DNA of 64,000 nt from Cheiracanthium punctorium (taxonomy: Eukaryota; Arthropoda; Arachnida; Araneae; Cheiracanthiidae). Positions within the stretch are counted from its first letter, which is position 1. Each line of letters begins with the position of its first letter. Shown here one piece after another: positions 9,363 to 22,352 of the stretch. The DNA is taken from assembly GCA_038373885.1 (NCBI GenBank), contig JAWZYV010013275.1, forward strand, positions 1-64,000. Reading direction: 5' to 3'. The translations under genes and the position numbers were made by a program. The notes beneath the pieces were generated by a model. It saw only the letters and a list, made by a program, of their open reading frames with translations, was not told where the DNA came from and did no database searches.

Positions 9363-11810
9363 TATGGATAATAAAAATCTGATTTTTATTCGTACTATTA
9401 GAACTAAACGACCCAAACATAGTTCACTATTATTATGATTTTTAGTAAAATTATTAAAAGGAATTTTGGATTATTAAATTAATATTAAAAAATTATGAAT
9501 AGCGACCTAGCCAATTTTTTATGGAAGTAGATGCAGAAAGTGATATTACGTGCCTGTGCAAAATTTCAAATTTTTACGTTCAGTAGTTTAATTTATATTA
9601 AATAAAATGAGTTATTTTCATGAGTTAAGGGATCATACATAAATTTATTAAGTGGCAATGTTTTGAAAATTGTTTAAAATGAACGTAAATTACATTTATT
9701 TTCAGCAAAAATAGTAAAATATAGCGGTATTTAAAAAAAAAGGAAATTTTGAAGCAAATAAATTGAGGGTTTTTACAGTATGATGATGATTCTCTAAACA
9801 GACCATTGTTGCGTCCTCTACTATATCCTCTGAAATAAAATATTTTCCATGTATAGAATTAGATACAGAGGCTGTATGTCTTCCAATACAACGTGCTATT
9901 TCCAAAAAACTAACATCCTCAACATTCCAGGCTTGAATTTGACCTTTTTAAATATCTGAAACATCAGGACTTTGGACTTCCCACACTTTATCAAACATTC
10001 AAAATCACATTTCCCTGTCTAAATTTTCATCTGACTTTAAATTAAAGTACCGTTAAAAGTCATAAAATTATTGCACACTGCAGACGATAATATTAAACGA
10101 AGAAAGTGAAATAACAAACACAGCGTTGATATAGGGTCAGCAAATAAGTAATTGCATTTTTTACATGACAATTCAAACAAAGGAATTTTCAATCATGAAA
10201 CCATTCTTCAAGTTCGACCGTGGCTGAGTAACATTTATGCTTGTAGGCAGAAGAGCAGAGAACAGATTCCCACTCTTGGCAATATTTCACCTGTCTAAGA
10301 GAAATCAAACTGTTCAAATACTGAATAACAATTTCAAAATTATAAAGATTTCCAATATCGTAAGCAGTCGTTTTGCATTTTTTTAATCAGGTATACTATA
10401 CAAACCAAGGAAGTTTTGAAATCATGCTTCATTTGGACCACTGACTAAATATTATAATTTCTACCTCTGATATACAAAAAACTTGGTATACTAGGAAGAC
10501 TAGAAACAGTATTTTCCCTGTAAAGAATGTTTATTTCTTTTAACTACCGCGAACGAAATTAATGAAAGGCGAAAAGTTCGGAACTTACAAATAGCATTTT
10601 TAAATTTGCAGAAAGTCCCTTTAACTCGCAATATCTCCGGAAATTATAGAAGAAAATTGGTGAAAATTTATATTTAGAGTAATTTGAAAGTTTACTTTCG
10701 TTTGATAAAGTCAAAATAGAGTGTCGCCATTGAGAAGAACGAAGGTGATTCAGAATTAAATATGAAGACGGCCCCTTGTGCAAATTAAATTAATACTAAA
10801 TTAAAGTATGCGTTATTTGCAAACGAATGGTATATATAACTTTGCTGTACGACGAACGACGACCAAGTAAAGAGCAAGTGGGCGGTTTTTTTTTATCGCA
10901 CCTGTACAATGTTCCAAAAAAATCAGATAGAAAATAAATGAATTCCTACTATTTTTTATAAATTTTTAACGATATAGACTATATCGTTAGATCAGAGACT
11001 ATAACAAAGTTTTTCTGTGGAGAAGTTGTTAGCTAGTAATTCAAGAGCAAGTCATTAACATATTTTAATGCTAACATTTCGAAAGGTTTTGTGGTATTAT
11101 TTTACAAACTTTGTACTCCTTAAATTTAGTTTGGGAAACATGCTTAACATTATGAAGTGGTATTAGTTCAATATTGCTTAGCTGTCATAATTCGTATGTC
11201 TTTATATGTAAATTTGAAAGCTTGATCTTTCGTTTGTTTATATACCTGCTAAAAAATTCAGATTGTTCGACCGATCAGCTTGAAATTTAGTAAAACTATA
11301 TAAAACGATACAGAGAAGCCGTAGACGACTTTGAAAATCCGAAACCTATTTTTAGCTCTTATTTTCAATTTTTAGCTTCAGCTAGTTTCTACGGTATCTG
11401 TTTGGGTTCAAATACTAATATGAGACGGGAAGTTCTACGAGTTTATCATTTCATTCAAGTTAAAGAAATCAGTTCACAAATTAAATAAATTATCTCTGCA
11501 AAATTTTCTATATGAACCAGTTATTTCGCAATTTATTACAACTTCAAAAGAGTTCAAGAACTCTTTGAGATAACGAAGATTGAAAACCAATCATTTTCGC
11601 TAGACAACATAAACGATTGATAACCATTTCAATGACTTTTCTGCATAAACAATGAATAAGTGTTACTAAATTGAGCATTATATTTATTTCAGAAGCTATA
11701 AATTTTACTTCTAATTTGCAAATGAGATTAAATAAGCCTTACATCACGACACGATTTTAAATTTGCTGTATATGTTTCGCCATCAAGCTACGACTCAAAA
11801 TATAAGCCAA
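9363..11810. other. Unassigned AT-rich region
   Basis: No frame over 80 codons, no terminal repeats noted and no tRNA boxes. It may be intronic or intergenic. Confidence 0.4.
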
Positions 11811-13290
11811 GCCTAGTTGGGGAGTATCGCAAATACATGTATTTGAAATACATTTGTATCTTGTATTTCGTAAAAACATTCAAACATTTCGTTCGTACAA
11901 ACATTTGTATCTTGTATTTCGTAATTTTACTCAGAGAAACAAAGTATTTCGAGAATGTATTTTAAAATACATTTTCTATGTATTTTGTCTTTTAAAAATA
12001 CAAAAAAATATATTTTGTATTCTGACATTATCGTAACACTACAGATTGCTCTCTTGATGTAATTTTTGAGCTGCATTGTGACGCGGTATTGTAACTGAAG
12101 AAGTGTTAGGATCTCTTGTGATCTTTAAATTTAACTAAACATCAAAGGAAAAGAAAAGTGTTTCATACTAATGTTTAAAACAGTATGCTTGGTCTAGGAA
12201 TGTTTCTCGATTTACACTGTAAATGAAGTCAAAAGTAGTAAAAACATGCTTGAGTAGTATTTATTGGATTCTTTAAGGGAATTTATAAACAATTTGAAAT
12301 GTATTGTTAAGTTCTAGAAAAATAAGACTGTCAGCATTTCTTACAGTAGTATAATGGGATATTGGCTACTGTGGTTAAGAGACAAAGCAACACGAAGGCT
12401 ATCGGTAGAAGGGTCAGATGATATGGGTTTAGGACTTTTGAGGGGTTTTAAGGCACATTCACGTTACCTGAAGAGTAAAACACCTCAAATTTCAGGCCAT
12501 TCGAGCGACAGATTTCAGTAATAGGATGAGATGAGTCAAACTTCCATTCTAGATGACTTTGAAAACTTTTGTCCGATTCTTAATGGGAAATGTTTTCAAA
12601 TTTTGTTTTTAGATGGAAATGAAAAAAAATTTAAAGAGCAATATCAATTATGGAAGCTGATAACTTAGAAAATACGCAAAACATTTAAATCTAAGATAAA
12701 TTTTAAAAATCGCTGAAGAGCAATAATTGAATTTTTTTAATAGGTTGTGATTTCCCTGAGTATTTATGTCCAAACTTTCAACTGAAATCACACACAATAA
12801 ATAATAAATACTATATGTAGAGTTTTTAAAGCACTGTGACTTTTGGAAATTAAAGTTTTTATAAACGATTTTGAAATAAACTAATATTCATTGTTTACCT
12901 GTTGAAATTATGTAGTTTTCATTGCGTTTTGGGTATTAATGCAATTTCTCAGAAATGGTCTGTCGGATCTTTCTATACAGGTAAAATTTTGAAAAGTACC
13001 GTTTTGAAAAAAAACAAATAGTGCATTTTCCTTAACACAGCTAATAATATTGATTTTGCTATTCTTGTTAAAATGCATTTAAATAAAATAAACTAGGACA
13101 TTCCGTGGAAAATTTAGCTTCTTCTCAATTCAAATAATTCAAAAGTTTTACATGTATTTTGTATTTCATTTTTGTAGTTCAAGAAGTATTTTATATATTG
13201 TATTTTAGCGTGTTTGAATCAATGTGTATTTTGTATTTTGTACTGAAAATACACATTTGATGTATTTTGCTCAAATCTGATGTCAAGAGT
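11811..13290. repeat. Paired GTATTTTGTATTT-rich blocks, possible hAT-type termini
   Basis: Blocks at about 11835-12020 and 13150-13275 consist of irregular repeats of words such as TTTGTATCTTGTATTTCGTA and TGTATTTTGTATTTTGTAC. Their arrangement around 1.1 kb of unrelated sequence suggests subterminal repeats of a decayed DNA transposon. hAT elements often have such repeats, but no clear TIR or 8-bp TSD was found. Confidence 0.35.
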
Positions 13291-14805
13291 GCAGTAGTCT
13301 TTTTACTTTTGATAAAATTGCAATATATAATTTTGATGCATGTTTTATGAACTTTACTATTCTAACTCCTAATCTTAAAAATAACATGATATATTTGAGT
13401 TTGCTAGTGAGTTATTTCGGGACGTTAATGGATTGTTAGAGCTAGGAGATAGTTCTCAGGAATAAAATTTTTGATAATGAGATTTCTTTTGAAACGTCAG
13501 CAGAAGTAAAATAGGAAATGATGTGAAAGTTTCATATTACTGGCATAAAATCGCACCGTCGTTTTCAGTAACTGAAAAAAAGTATCACAAAAAAGTACTC
13601 ACGAGTTATCGCATAAGTATTGAAATTTCCATCATTATTGCGGACAGCTTTACCCTGTTCATGAAGCAACACAGCGACACGAATTTACAGCAACAAAATT
13701 CTACAAAAGAAAGTGATTTTTTTAAAGTTAGTTAATGTGGAAATGTTACTTTAAGAATTAAATAAAATTTCAGTTTTGATTGAATTAACCTATAGACGGT
13801 AGGAAGAATTTTTCCTTCTTCCTCTAAAATGGAAGTAATATCTCAAACATGATTTCAACCCTTTCAAATGAAACTACTCTTTGTAGAACAATAGTTGACG
13901 GATTATTTTTCTTTCCCGTGACGTAAAACAAATTTCTTATACAAGGGAATTTCGTTTATGTGTATAATTCCCTTTTTTTTAAACTGGGGTGCAACTGGAA
14001 TGATGATGGGTGTTGGCCACACCCCCAGGTGAACAATAACAAAGAGGGAAATCATAAGTTGGTTGGAAAATGAGCTATGCCCGCCCTTTAAGATGTTCTT
14101 TGGCCGGGTTTAAAATCTACCACCCGTCTTGAAAAGGTTAATTCCGATTACATGCATGAGAAAAATGTCTCCTTTCTTTCGTATGGAAAACGTGGATTTA
14201 GAATAGTTAATCGAGTAAGTCCTTCAAAGGAATTATCCGAAAAAGCATTTATTAAGAGTAATTTTAAAGTTTCATTTTGAATTACTTTAAACAATTTTAT
14301 AAATTTATGCTATTGCTATCACTATTACTATTCATATTTAAGTGAAGTAACTGTAAAACATGCAATGTAAAACTTACCGTGGCCTAAAGTTGGCATAACA
14401 GGAACGTTCCAGGTGAACACATTGAATGTGTAAACTAAACCGTAAATGTAGCAGGAATCGCTTTATATTTCATACAATCTGATTCTGAGATTTGATTGTA
14501 TACGGCAAACAATACAGAAAAATATGTGCAAAATTTTAATTAAAAATTACAAAAATATTCTGTATGTAAATCATTATTATTTTTTTGGATTAAAGGTAGT
14601 GATAAACCCACCTAAATTCATAATTTTTCAATTCTAAATTCATAAATGCCTACATTACATAGATAAGATTTTCACCAAACCTGGCATGCAGACTATACAC
14701 GAGATACTCTCAAGGAATCATTTAAAAAAGCTTAGTTCAAACAATGACCACAAGATGGCGCTTTGCATGGATAACCGGTGACTGTCCTACAAGAAATAAC
14801 CTAAT
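13291..14805. other. Unassigned AT-rich region
   Basis: Contains a 70-codon frame at 13523-13735 (+) with no recognised domain, and a small hairpin around 13811-13833 (AGGAAGAA and TTCTTCCT). Nothing else supported. Confidence 0.35.
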
Positions 14806-14849
14806 GTGTATAAGTTCAAAATCGATTATGGAGATTCATTAGTGAGCCG

Positions 14850-15077
14850 ATTGCCGGATTGTATTGTGGTTAAAGCACCGCACTACGGTTTCGGGTTCAA
14901 CTCCCAACGGCGGTCGGGGTTCGATCCCCGACTGGGCGTGGTTCTCATTGTCTGTTCCTTGATAGGGTGCGACGTTAGTCCACCTTTTAGGTGCCCCCAT
15001 AATAAAGAAGCCAACAACTCCGGCCTGTTTTGTCCAAAGCCTTCAAGGCAGCGGTTGGCCATTTAGAAAAAAAAAAA
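14850..15077 (+). mobile_element. tRNA-derived SINE with poly(A) tail
   Basis: It has a B box GGTTCGATCCC (14918-14928) with a second B-like GGGTTCAACTCCC just upstream at about 14893. The A-box-like region is GTGGTTAAAGCACCGCACTA. A body of about 110 bp with AGGTGCCCCCATAATAAAGA follows, and the element ends in an A-run at 15066-15077. The 3' A-tail indicates LINE-mobilised retroposition. Confidence 0.75.
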
Positions 15078-15723
15078 CGATTCGTTAGAGATAGATTCAT
15101 CTCGATTGAGCCAGTTCAAAGGATCGTTGAGTCGAGTTTCGCTTGATCATTCACAGATTCATATAAATGATTAATTTAATCTCATCTTCCACACGCGCGG
15201 TACTCATGCATCCGTTTGGACTCTAAAAGCCTTCGCGGCAAAATCTCACGCAATCTTGCTCGTGTTTCCATTCTCGCTGTTGTTGCGCTGTGAAAAGCAG
15301 GCATTCATATTTTGCAGAGCGTTATTTAAGAGTTAAATGTACTAATTTGTCCAAGTTTTAATTTATGCAACATTTACTCGGTTGGAAGTTATCTGAAAAT
15401 ATGCTTAGAACTGTTATAAAATGTTTTAAAAACAATAGTTAAATGTTGAGAGTGGGGTGTGAAGTTAATACAAGCCACCTACTCGCACACTATTGAACAA
15501 ATGCTGACATTGCTTGTACAGTTCAAGTTGGTCATTTCTGTTCTTACATTTTCTGTTTTTTATGCGAAGTGTCACTTAGTGGGCAATTTTTGAACTACAC
15601 ATTTTAGAAAAGGTCATCAATCGCATCTCGTGTACAGTCCGTTTGCCAAAGTTTGTGGCAATCTGCTTACCCTTTTCCCTTGCAGAATATTATTCTTAAG
15701 GGAAATTTAAATATAATTACCAG
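15078..15723. other. Unassigned region
   Basis: No gene or repeat recognised between the SINE and the long inverted repeat. Confidence 0.35.
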
Positions 15724-16455
15724 GTGGAAAAAACACTCAGAATACTGGTATTAAACGTTTAAATAAATAAATACTTTGAAATCAATAAATAAATACTGTG
15801 AAAAATACATACATAAAATGATACTCAAAACAAGATACGATCGTTTCAACTGAAAATTTATTAAGTCTTCATAAATCAAAGCTCTTCATCTCACACAACA
15901 GTGGGAACTGAAAGGATAAACAAACAAGCATGTTGCCACTTAGAAAAAAAACAAAAGGCGCAAAACCACGGAAATTAAAAGAAGGGGGGAAAGGGGAATG
16001 GTAAAAAAAGAGAATAAAATAAGGACAAACAAAAATACATAAATAAGCAATAATACCAGTAACAAAAAAAAAAATAAAATAGAACACACGAACACAAAGA
16101 CACACGAACAAAGGAAAAAGAATTGGAAACAGAACAAACAAAAGAACAAAAAACAAAACACAAATAACAATTTTTTTAATACACATACAGGACATCACAT
16201 TATTATTGGTATTATTATTTGTTTATGTATTTTTGTTTGTCCTTATTTTATTCCTTTCTTTTTATACCATCCTCTTTCCCCCCTTCCTTTAATCTCCGTG
16301 ATTTTGTGCCTTTTCTTCTTTTTTCCAAGTGGCAACGTGCTTGTTTGTTTATCTTTTTCGGTTCCCAATGTTTTGTGAGACGAAGAGCTTTGATTGATCA
16401 AGACTGAATAAATTTTCAGTCGAAACGACCGTATCTTGTTTTAAGTATCTTTTTA
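15724..16455. repeat. Long inverted repeat, arms about 250 bp
   Basis: The left arm (about 15811-16062) is the reverse complement of the right arm (about 16198-16450) with scattered mismatches. Both contain CAAGATACGATCGTTTC or its complement, AAAGCTCTTCATCTC, and a GGACAAACAAAAATACATAA block. An extra match, GTGGAAAAAACAC at 15724, lies beyond a gap of about 75 bp. The central spacer (about 16063-16197) is strikingly A/C-rich on the plus strand. Arms of this size suggest a foldback element or the inverted ends of a degraded Penelope-like retroelement; I see no protein to decide. Confidence 0.7.
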
Positions 16456-17732
16456 TGCGTGTTTTTTCCACAAAGTTCTTATTTATTGAATAAAAACCCT
16501 GTATTTTAAACACACGTACTTGGCATAACGAAGATTATTCCAGATGAATAGACCTAGAGTGTTAGTATAGTAACCCAGACTGTTTATGCAGTAAGAATTG
16601 GGTTTAACAAATAGTACACTAAATTTGAAATAACAATTACAAAAATATGCTTTTGGTCAAATAAACATATTATATTACATACATAAGATAGTGGAAATCT
16701 TAAATTTATGCGTTCGTCTTTCAAACTTTAAACAGTAAAAAGTTCTAATTTCTTTCGTCTTTATTCCCTCAAAGGAGACCATATGTGAATGATTTATTAC
16801 ACCCACCTAACTGCAACGGGCTATAAATCATTCTAACTACTTCTGTCAAGCTCACTTTGGTGTGATTTAGTATTCTAAGATTTTCATCAGAGACTTTTTA
16901 AACTTAAGTAATTTGAATCACAGACACTCTGCATACAAACTATTTTCCTAAAGCATTTTTACATTGAGAAATTAAAAAATTCATAAGTTACATATGTCTT
17001 GCAGAATTTTATCTTTGAACAGTTCAAATAGATTTAGTAAAATGACAGTAGTTATGCATTATTTGAATTTTCTACGTATGATGAATTTACGTTCAGTAAC
17101 ATATATCATTATTATTATTTCAATTTTCTACAATCGTTTAAAATTTGCTTTCCCTAGAGTGAAACATACTTTGATAATTCTATTTTTTTTTTCCAAAAAT
17201 GAATTCTTATTCATTTTGAAAGTGTGGTTTTAGTTGTACAACGTATCTACAAGCAAACGTAAAATAACTGAAGCATCAGAAAAACACAAAAAATATACTC
17301 GCTGCTTGCAACAAAATAAATTCTAAACAAAAAAGCGTAACGCGTAGTGTAGTGATTGGTGCAGCTGACAACCTGCGTCACGCACGCTCAGATGGTTGGT
17401 GATGGTATTTGCTGGTAAATATTTTTAATATGGACCAGAAAAAAGTGATACATGAGGTCTGCATCTGCTGCATTCCGCCTGCAATAATAATAAAAAAAAA
17501 GAATACCGTCCTCGGTCGTGGCCTAACCCGCCCTACTGATCTAGAAATACAATTCTACTTTTACTACAACGTGGTTTACTTTGATTCATCTGGTGGTGAT
17601 TACTCTAACCATACTGAAAGTTAAGGCTTATTAAACTAGGACTGCATCCTCGCGGATTTGAAAATTACTGTGCAAACCTAGAGCTCTCAGTTTGTAACTG
17701 GAACGATTCCGTTTGTCCTACTGTCCGTGTAG
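16456..17732. other. Unassigned AT-rich region
   Basis: Two unrecognised frames, 79 codons at 16994-17233 and 71 codons at 17409-17624 (both +). The second contains a lysine-rich run encoded by an A-tract and has no known domain. Confidence 0.35.
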
Positions 17733-18485
17733 TAGAGATGAGTTCGGGCTCATTTTTTGAAGCCCGAGCCGCCCGAGCCCGAGGACTTTTAATCCGAGCC
17801 CGCCCGAGCCCGAGCAATATTATTTAAGTCGAAGCCCGAGCCCGCCCGAGCCCGAAATTTCAGCTAAGATAAAAAAAATCCAATTAATTCATTGATAGTA
17901 TACAATGACTTTTGCCGTTTGTGCAAATTAAAGACAAATAGAGTTGCAAACTCTCAATGCACTTTCTAATTCTTTATATATCCATGTTTATCAAATAATG
18001 TCGGATGTCATAACTAACTAATCAATATAAGCCGCCGCGCCGTTCTGAAATATCCAAAGAGCTTAACGCACCTTCTAGGCGTCAGTGCCGCTATTTTTTT
18101 TTATAAGTACAGTCAACTCCGGTCATAGTGAACCCGGATATAGTGAACCATCGGCTATAGTGAACGCAAACCATTAGTGCCGATTCACATACAGTATCTC
18201 TATCCATCATGAAGACACTTGGGTTTTAGTGAACTTCGGATATAGTGGACGTAATTGGATGGTCCGCAGAGGTTCACTATAACCGGAGTTGACTGTACTT
18301 TTATTTCCCTCGTGAATCACTTTTTAAAATCTGTTTGAAGGAGTGTGTTCAATAAAGGAGAAATGTTTCACGAGCCCGAGCCCGCCCGAGCCCGAACGCA
18401 ATTGTGAACTACAGAGCCCGAGCCCGGTTCGGGCCCGGGCTCGGGCTCGGGCTTTCGGGCTCGGGCTGAGCCCGTCTCATCTCTA
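17733..18485. mobile_element. hAT MITE with GAGCCCG subterminal repeats, copy 1
   Basis: Terminal inverted repeats TAGAGATGAG (17733-17742) and CTCATCTCTA (18476-18485). Flanking 8-bp target duplications are CCGTGTAG and CCGTGTTG (7 of 8). TAGAG ends with an 8-bp TSD are typical of hAT. Both ends carry clusters of GAGCCCG (or CGGGCTC on the other strand) that can pair with each other. There is no transposase. It is split by a pogo-type MITE at 18110-18295. A second, partial copy sits in the BEL element at about 56900-57376. Confidence 0.85.
18110..18295. mobile_element. pogo/Tc1-mariner-type MITE, TA target
   Basis: Terminal inverted repeats CAGTCAACTCCGGTCATAGT and the complement ending ACCGGAGTTGACTG, flanked by TA on each side (18108-18109 and 18296-18297). 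The paralogous hAT copy at about 57220 reads ATAAGTACTTTTAT with no insertion, so the TA duplication and both boundaries are directly confirmed. Internal ATAGTGAAC words recur in both halves. Confidence 0.9.
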
Positions 18486-19507
18486 CCGTGTTGTGACTCT
18501 CGTTGAAACATGATCTGCCAAAAACTATTAATGTCTCTACTGAAAATGAAGTATGTAGGATGACATGGATTTTTACAGCTGTGCAAAAAAGAATCCTAAT
18601 ACATGGCACTGTATGGGCAATCATCTCTTATAATGTATTTTAGAGTCTCTGTTGTTAGCAACAACACAAAATGAGGATTTTTTTGAAATGTGTAAATAAA
18701 CGTTCTCTCTCGAAAATAATGTAGTATTTATGGCTCTTTTACAGGGTGATACGAAATAATTCTCACAGAAAGGCTTTAAGGGCAAAGATTAAATGACAAA
18801 CATTTCTTGCAATTAAACATTTCGCTTCATTGAAAATTCGACAGCAATTTTCTTCCTGTGTCCGTTGCTTTCGAACTTTAGTCTTTGAATTCCCTGTTGT
18901 TACCCAGTGTTTCCACGCAACCGCTTTTGCTAGACGGAAGCACAAGAATTCAGAGGTCTTGCAGGGAAGCAACGATGGACACAGAACGAAGAAATATCTT
19001 CCGTCTTATGTTTGAAATGATGGGAGTGAACAGATTAACTAAATGTTAGGAGGATTGTGAGCTCAAAAGAAAAATAGTGCTGGAAAGCTTTTTAAAATCA
19101 TGCTTTTGCCATTATTTCTACAGTTCCTTTCACTTTGGAACGAAGTATAATAGTTCCAAAGTAGCCTATTTCTACAATCATCATTTTTTAAAATGTTCAA
19201 TTATGAGGAATAGGGTGAATTATGTTTTAATTTAATTATAATCACACTTTTCAACAAAATGGAAAATTGTTAACGCTGCCTGTTTGTCAGTCAGTCTGTC
19301 TGTGCTCTAACATTCGTAAATGCACATAGAAAGTATATTATTGCCATGTACTATAATATGCTGAAAATGGTTTATATAGCACGAATCATTAATTTAAAAC
19401 GGCATTCAAAAGACTCTCAATTAAGGTGGATAGACAGATTTAAGATTTCAAGGCTTTTAAGAAGCGTTCTTAAATTAAAAGGAAAACAATATTAATATAT
19501 ATATAGA
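18486..19507 (-). other. Mostly unassigned; possible Tc1/mariner scrap
   Basis: Around 18740-18790 the minus strand ends in GAATTATTTCGTATCACCCT followed by GT, a phrase resembling ends of Tc1/mariner-like elements. A 69-codon minus-strand frame (18763-18972) has a helix-turn-helix-like stretch KHWVTTGNSKTKVRKQRTQE. The match is weak and I would not call a transposase from it. Confidence 0.2.
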
Positions 19508-20699
19508 CTAGGGGCCAAGACCCCTGAACTCGCTACACTCACTTTTCGTATGAGGCATTCGGCGCCTAGTAAGGCTTATGCGTAAAAAAGGCATAATTTC
19601 AACAAACAAAACCCAAAGGTTGGATCAGATAGACTGTTACCGAGCTACACATTGCTTGGTTCTTGCATGTTGCTTGGAACATAAAAATTTAAACTTAGAA
19701 CTATATTGAATTATGTGAAACTCATGAAACACCTTGCGTATTAGACAATTATGCCGATTTTTCATAATTTGGCGACATGCGTATATGCATAGTTAATAAT
19801 TAGCTCTAAGAAACAGTACTGCATACTTTTTCTTTCACAAAAACTACGCGAGGATAGTTTGTTACCAATGGCGACTTTTCGTTATTTGACTATTTACACA
19901 TGCTCACAACCTATAATTGCTCATATACATAATCCTTTGCCGATGGGCGTATTTAGCACCACGAAATATATCATCTCGCCGTGCTTGCAGATATCCAAAG
20001 TGTACTATGACTGCTATAATGGCATAGTTAACGCCGCCAAATATTTCTACTGGTAGTAAATACTCCATCTCGACCGAACCGGCTTTAAAATAATCTGCAT
20101 TTTAATTATTTTTCATTTTCAAGATATTGGGTTCTAGCATTTTTGAACTCGCGGTTTAGATTCACCCTGCTTGGAAAGATACCATTTTGCCTGATCGTAC
20201 CTAATACCAATATGGCGCTTTTAAAATCAGTTAGAATTAGTTATTCTGTTTTGGAAAAACAAGTAATCGCTAACTCTAAACTCCTGTTGTGTAAGCGAAC
20301 TTACTATATGAATATTATAAACTATGTGTAACACACTTTGAGTTATTTATTTCATATACTTTTTAATTTGGCGTAAAATGGGTTTAATTCTACTTCATGC
20401 CTGTCAATTTCAAGTGGTTCTACATACTTGGAATTGTTTTGTTGTAAAGGAATGAATGATTTTATGCCAAATCTGGCAACCATTATGTTTTTTTTCAGTT
20501 TTTTATTAATATCTTCTAAAATAATTCGATTTTCGAAATTTAAGTCAGCTTATCAAGTTCCCCGGAATTTTCCGAATCCGTGGACATGTTTCTCGAAATT
20601 CAAATCCTCACGGTTTTGGAAAAGATAGCCAAACAAGCTCTTGACAGCGGTGGCTGCGGCGGCGACAGCGGCCGTTACTTTTATTTTAGAATAGAGAGA
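19508..20699 (-). mobile_element. Helitron-like element, distinct 3' hairpin
   Basis: Read on the minus strand, the 5' end is TCTCTCTATTCTAAAATAAA at 20699 and the 3' end is CTAG (19508-19511). The stem AGGGG/CCCCT (19510-19525) overlaps the terminus. Flanking bases fit A^T insertion. No proteins. The boundaries rest on terminal motifs only, since no sibling copy exists in the window. Confidence 0.45.
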
Positions 20700-22174
20700 T
20701 AAATAAAGTTTCAAAAGTAAACTTCCTTAAATATTGCACATGTATTATATTTAAATCTTTTACAGAAGCAAACGGAAAACTAAAATTTAAGTTCTAAGTC
20801 TAGTGCTTAAAAATAAATATTTTAGAATCTTATTGGCTTTAACCTGCTCGAATACACTGCAAAAACACTGAGGCATGTTTCTTTAAATCAGTCAATCGGC
20901 CTTACCTTTGGTTACGAAGCGTCTGAACAACAACAAAAAAAAAATCTTTGCTTTCGCGTCTCGTCTTTGAAACGATGGTAACGGATTGGTTAGCTTTTCA
21001 TTTTGTAATAGAATTAAGCATAAATAAGACTGTGTTAAAATGTTTTATAATCATCTTGCTCGGTATGAATGATATTTCTCCTTTAAAAATTGCGTGTTAT
21101 TGAAGTAGAAACTATTCTGATACTTCGTTCGAATAACTTTTTGCGTTGTTGTATCTATTAGATATTACCATTTACACTTTTATGCTCCTCTTCTGAAAGA
21201 TACTTTATGCAGCGTTTAATTTAGGCGTAATACGTCATGAAAGGAAGTTAGGGGATGGTTAGTATTTTATAACATGATAAATGTATCTAATATGCAATCC
21301 TATATTGGAATTTTACGCTCCAATATTCGTTAATTAGAGAACTATTTTCGTTGAAATAATCACAGTTTTCAACTGTACGAGATCCAGCAGCATGAAACTA
21401 ACTATATACTGACAGACACTAATTACATACTTAGAGTGACACGTAAATTATCTGTTAATATGACGTTAATTATTATCTATGACATGCCAAAAGCAGTCTT
21501 GCCTGGCTTTGTGGTATCGAATACTATATTTATGTGACGAAATAACTATTAATAATTACAGTTATGGTTAATCAGAGTTTCGCAAAAAGGCTCAGGATTT
21601 TGAGATTAATTACTTGAAAATCTTGTTTAATGTAAACGTAATAGTGTTTCAGTGTTATAGTGAGTTTATAAGAATATGTAAAGTCTCTTTCATAATGTAG
21701 GAACATTAGCCGAGTACCTGTTCATCGTACGTAATGTAATTGAAGTCCTTGAACACGCATTTGAATAAGTTAATCATAGTCAAGTAGAGTTTGAAAACTG
21801 CCATCTTTTTTATTCTGTTAAATAAAGTAATATTAAAGTTATGACGTAATATTAAAGGAAAAACCAATTTAGTGGTTGACGTATAATCGTGACATTATTG
21901 TTATTATAATTTGATGGGTTTCTTTAAGTATTCAAGAATATGTGATACAAGTACATTTTGTTTAAACAAATTTTTAAATTGTTCCACAAACGACGAGCAA
22001 TACTTGAGTTTAAAAAATTTAACTATCATCGTAGAGTAAAATAAAATTTTGCTTGCTGATGATGGGAAACTACATTATATTGATGTATCACTTGAAATTG
22101 CTTTAAAACATGATCGTACATATTCCAACACATGTGTGAAATATTCAAAATTTTTCTGAATTCACTTGCACATA
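20700..22174. other. Unassigned AT-rich region
   Basis: No frame, terminal repeat or tRNA box that I can support. Confidence 0.4.
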
Positions 22175-22352
22175 AATTCTTGGCCGGTAAGTCGCCGAAC
22201 GTGACGTCATGGCCATTTGCAAAGGGCCATCCAATGGGTGGAATTCATCACCAATAATAAGACACTCACAAACACTTCAGGCCACGGTGGGAATCAAACC
22301 CGTACCCAAAGTGTGTTAGAAGAGCGGATAAGCCAATGTGCCACCTGTGCGT
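22175..22352 (-). mobile_element. tRNA-derived SINE
   Basis: On the minus strand: a TGGCACATTGGCTTATCCGC A-box region and a B-box-like GGTTTGATTCC (complement of 22290-22300), followed by a unique body. No obvious target duplication or tail found. Confidence 0.55.

Noticed and set aside
14893..14935. Functional tRNA gene
   Set aside because: B boxes are duplicated, the arms do not form a cloverleaf, and a body with an A-tail follows, as in a SINE.
14806..15066. 86-codon frame across the SINE
   Set aside because: It coincides with the tRNA-derived SINE; the protein has no independent support.
15869..16198. 109-codon minus-strand frame rich in Phe, Leu and Cys, looking like a membrane protein
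   Set aside because: It is the translation of the A/C-rich arm and spacer of the long inverted repeat, open only because of strand composition bias.
18368..18586. Frame with Arg/Pro/Glu repeats
   Set aside because: It is a translation of the GAGCCCG subterminal repeats of the hAT MITE.
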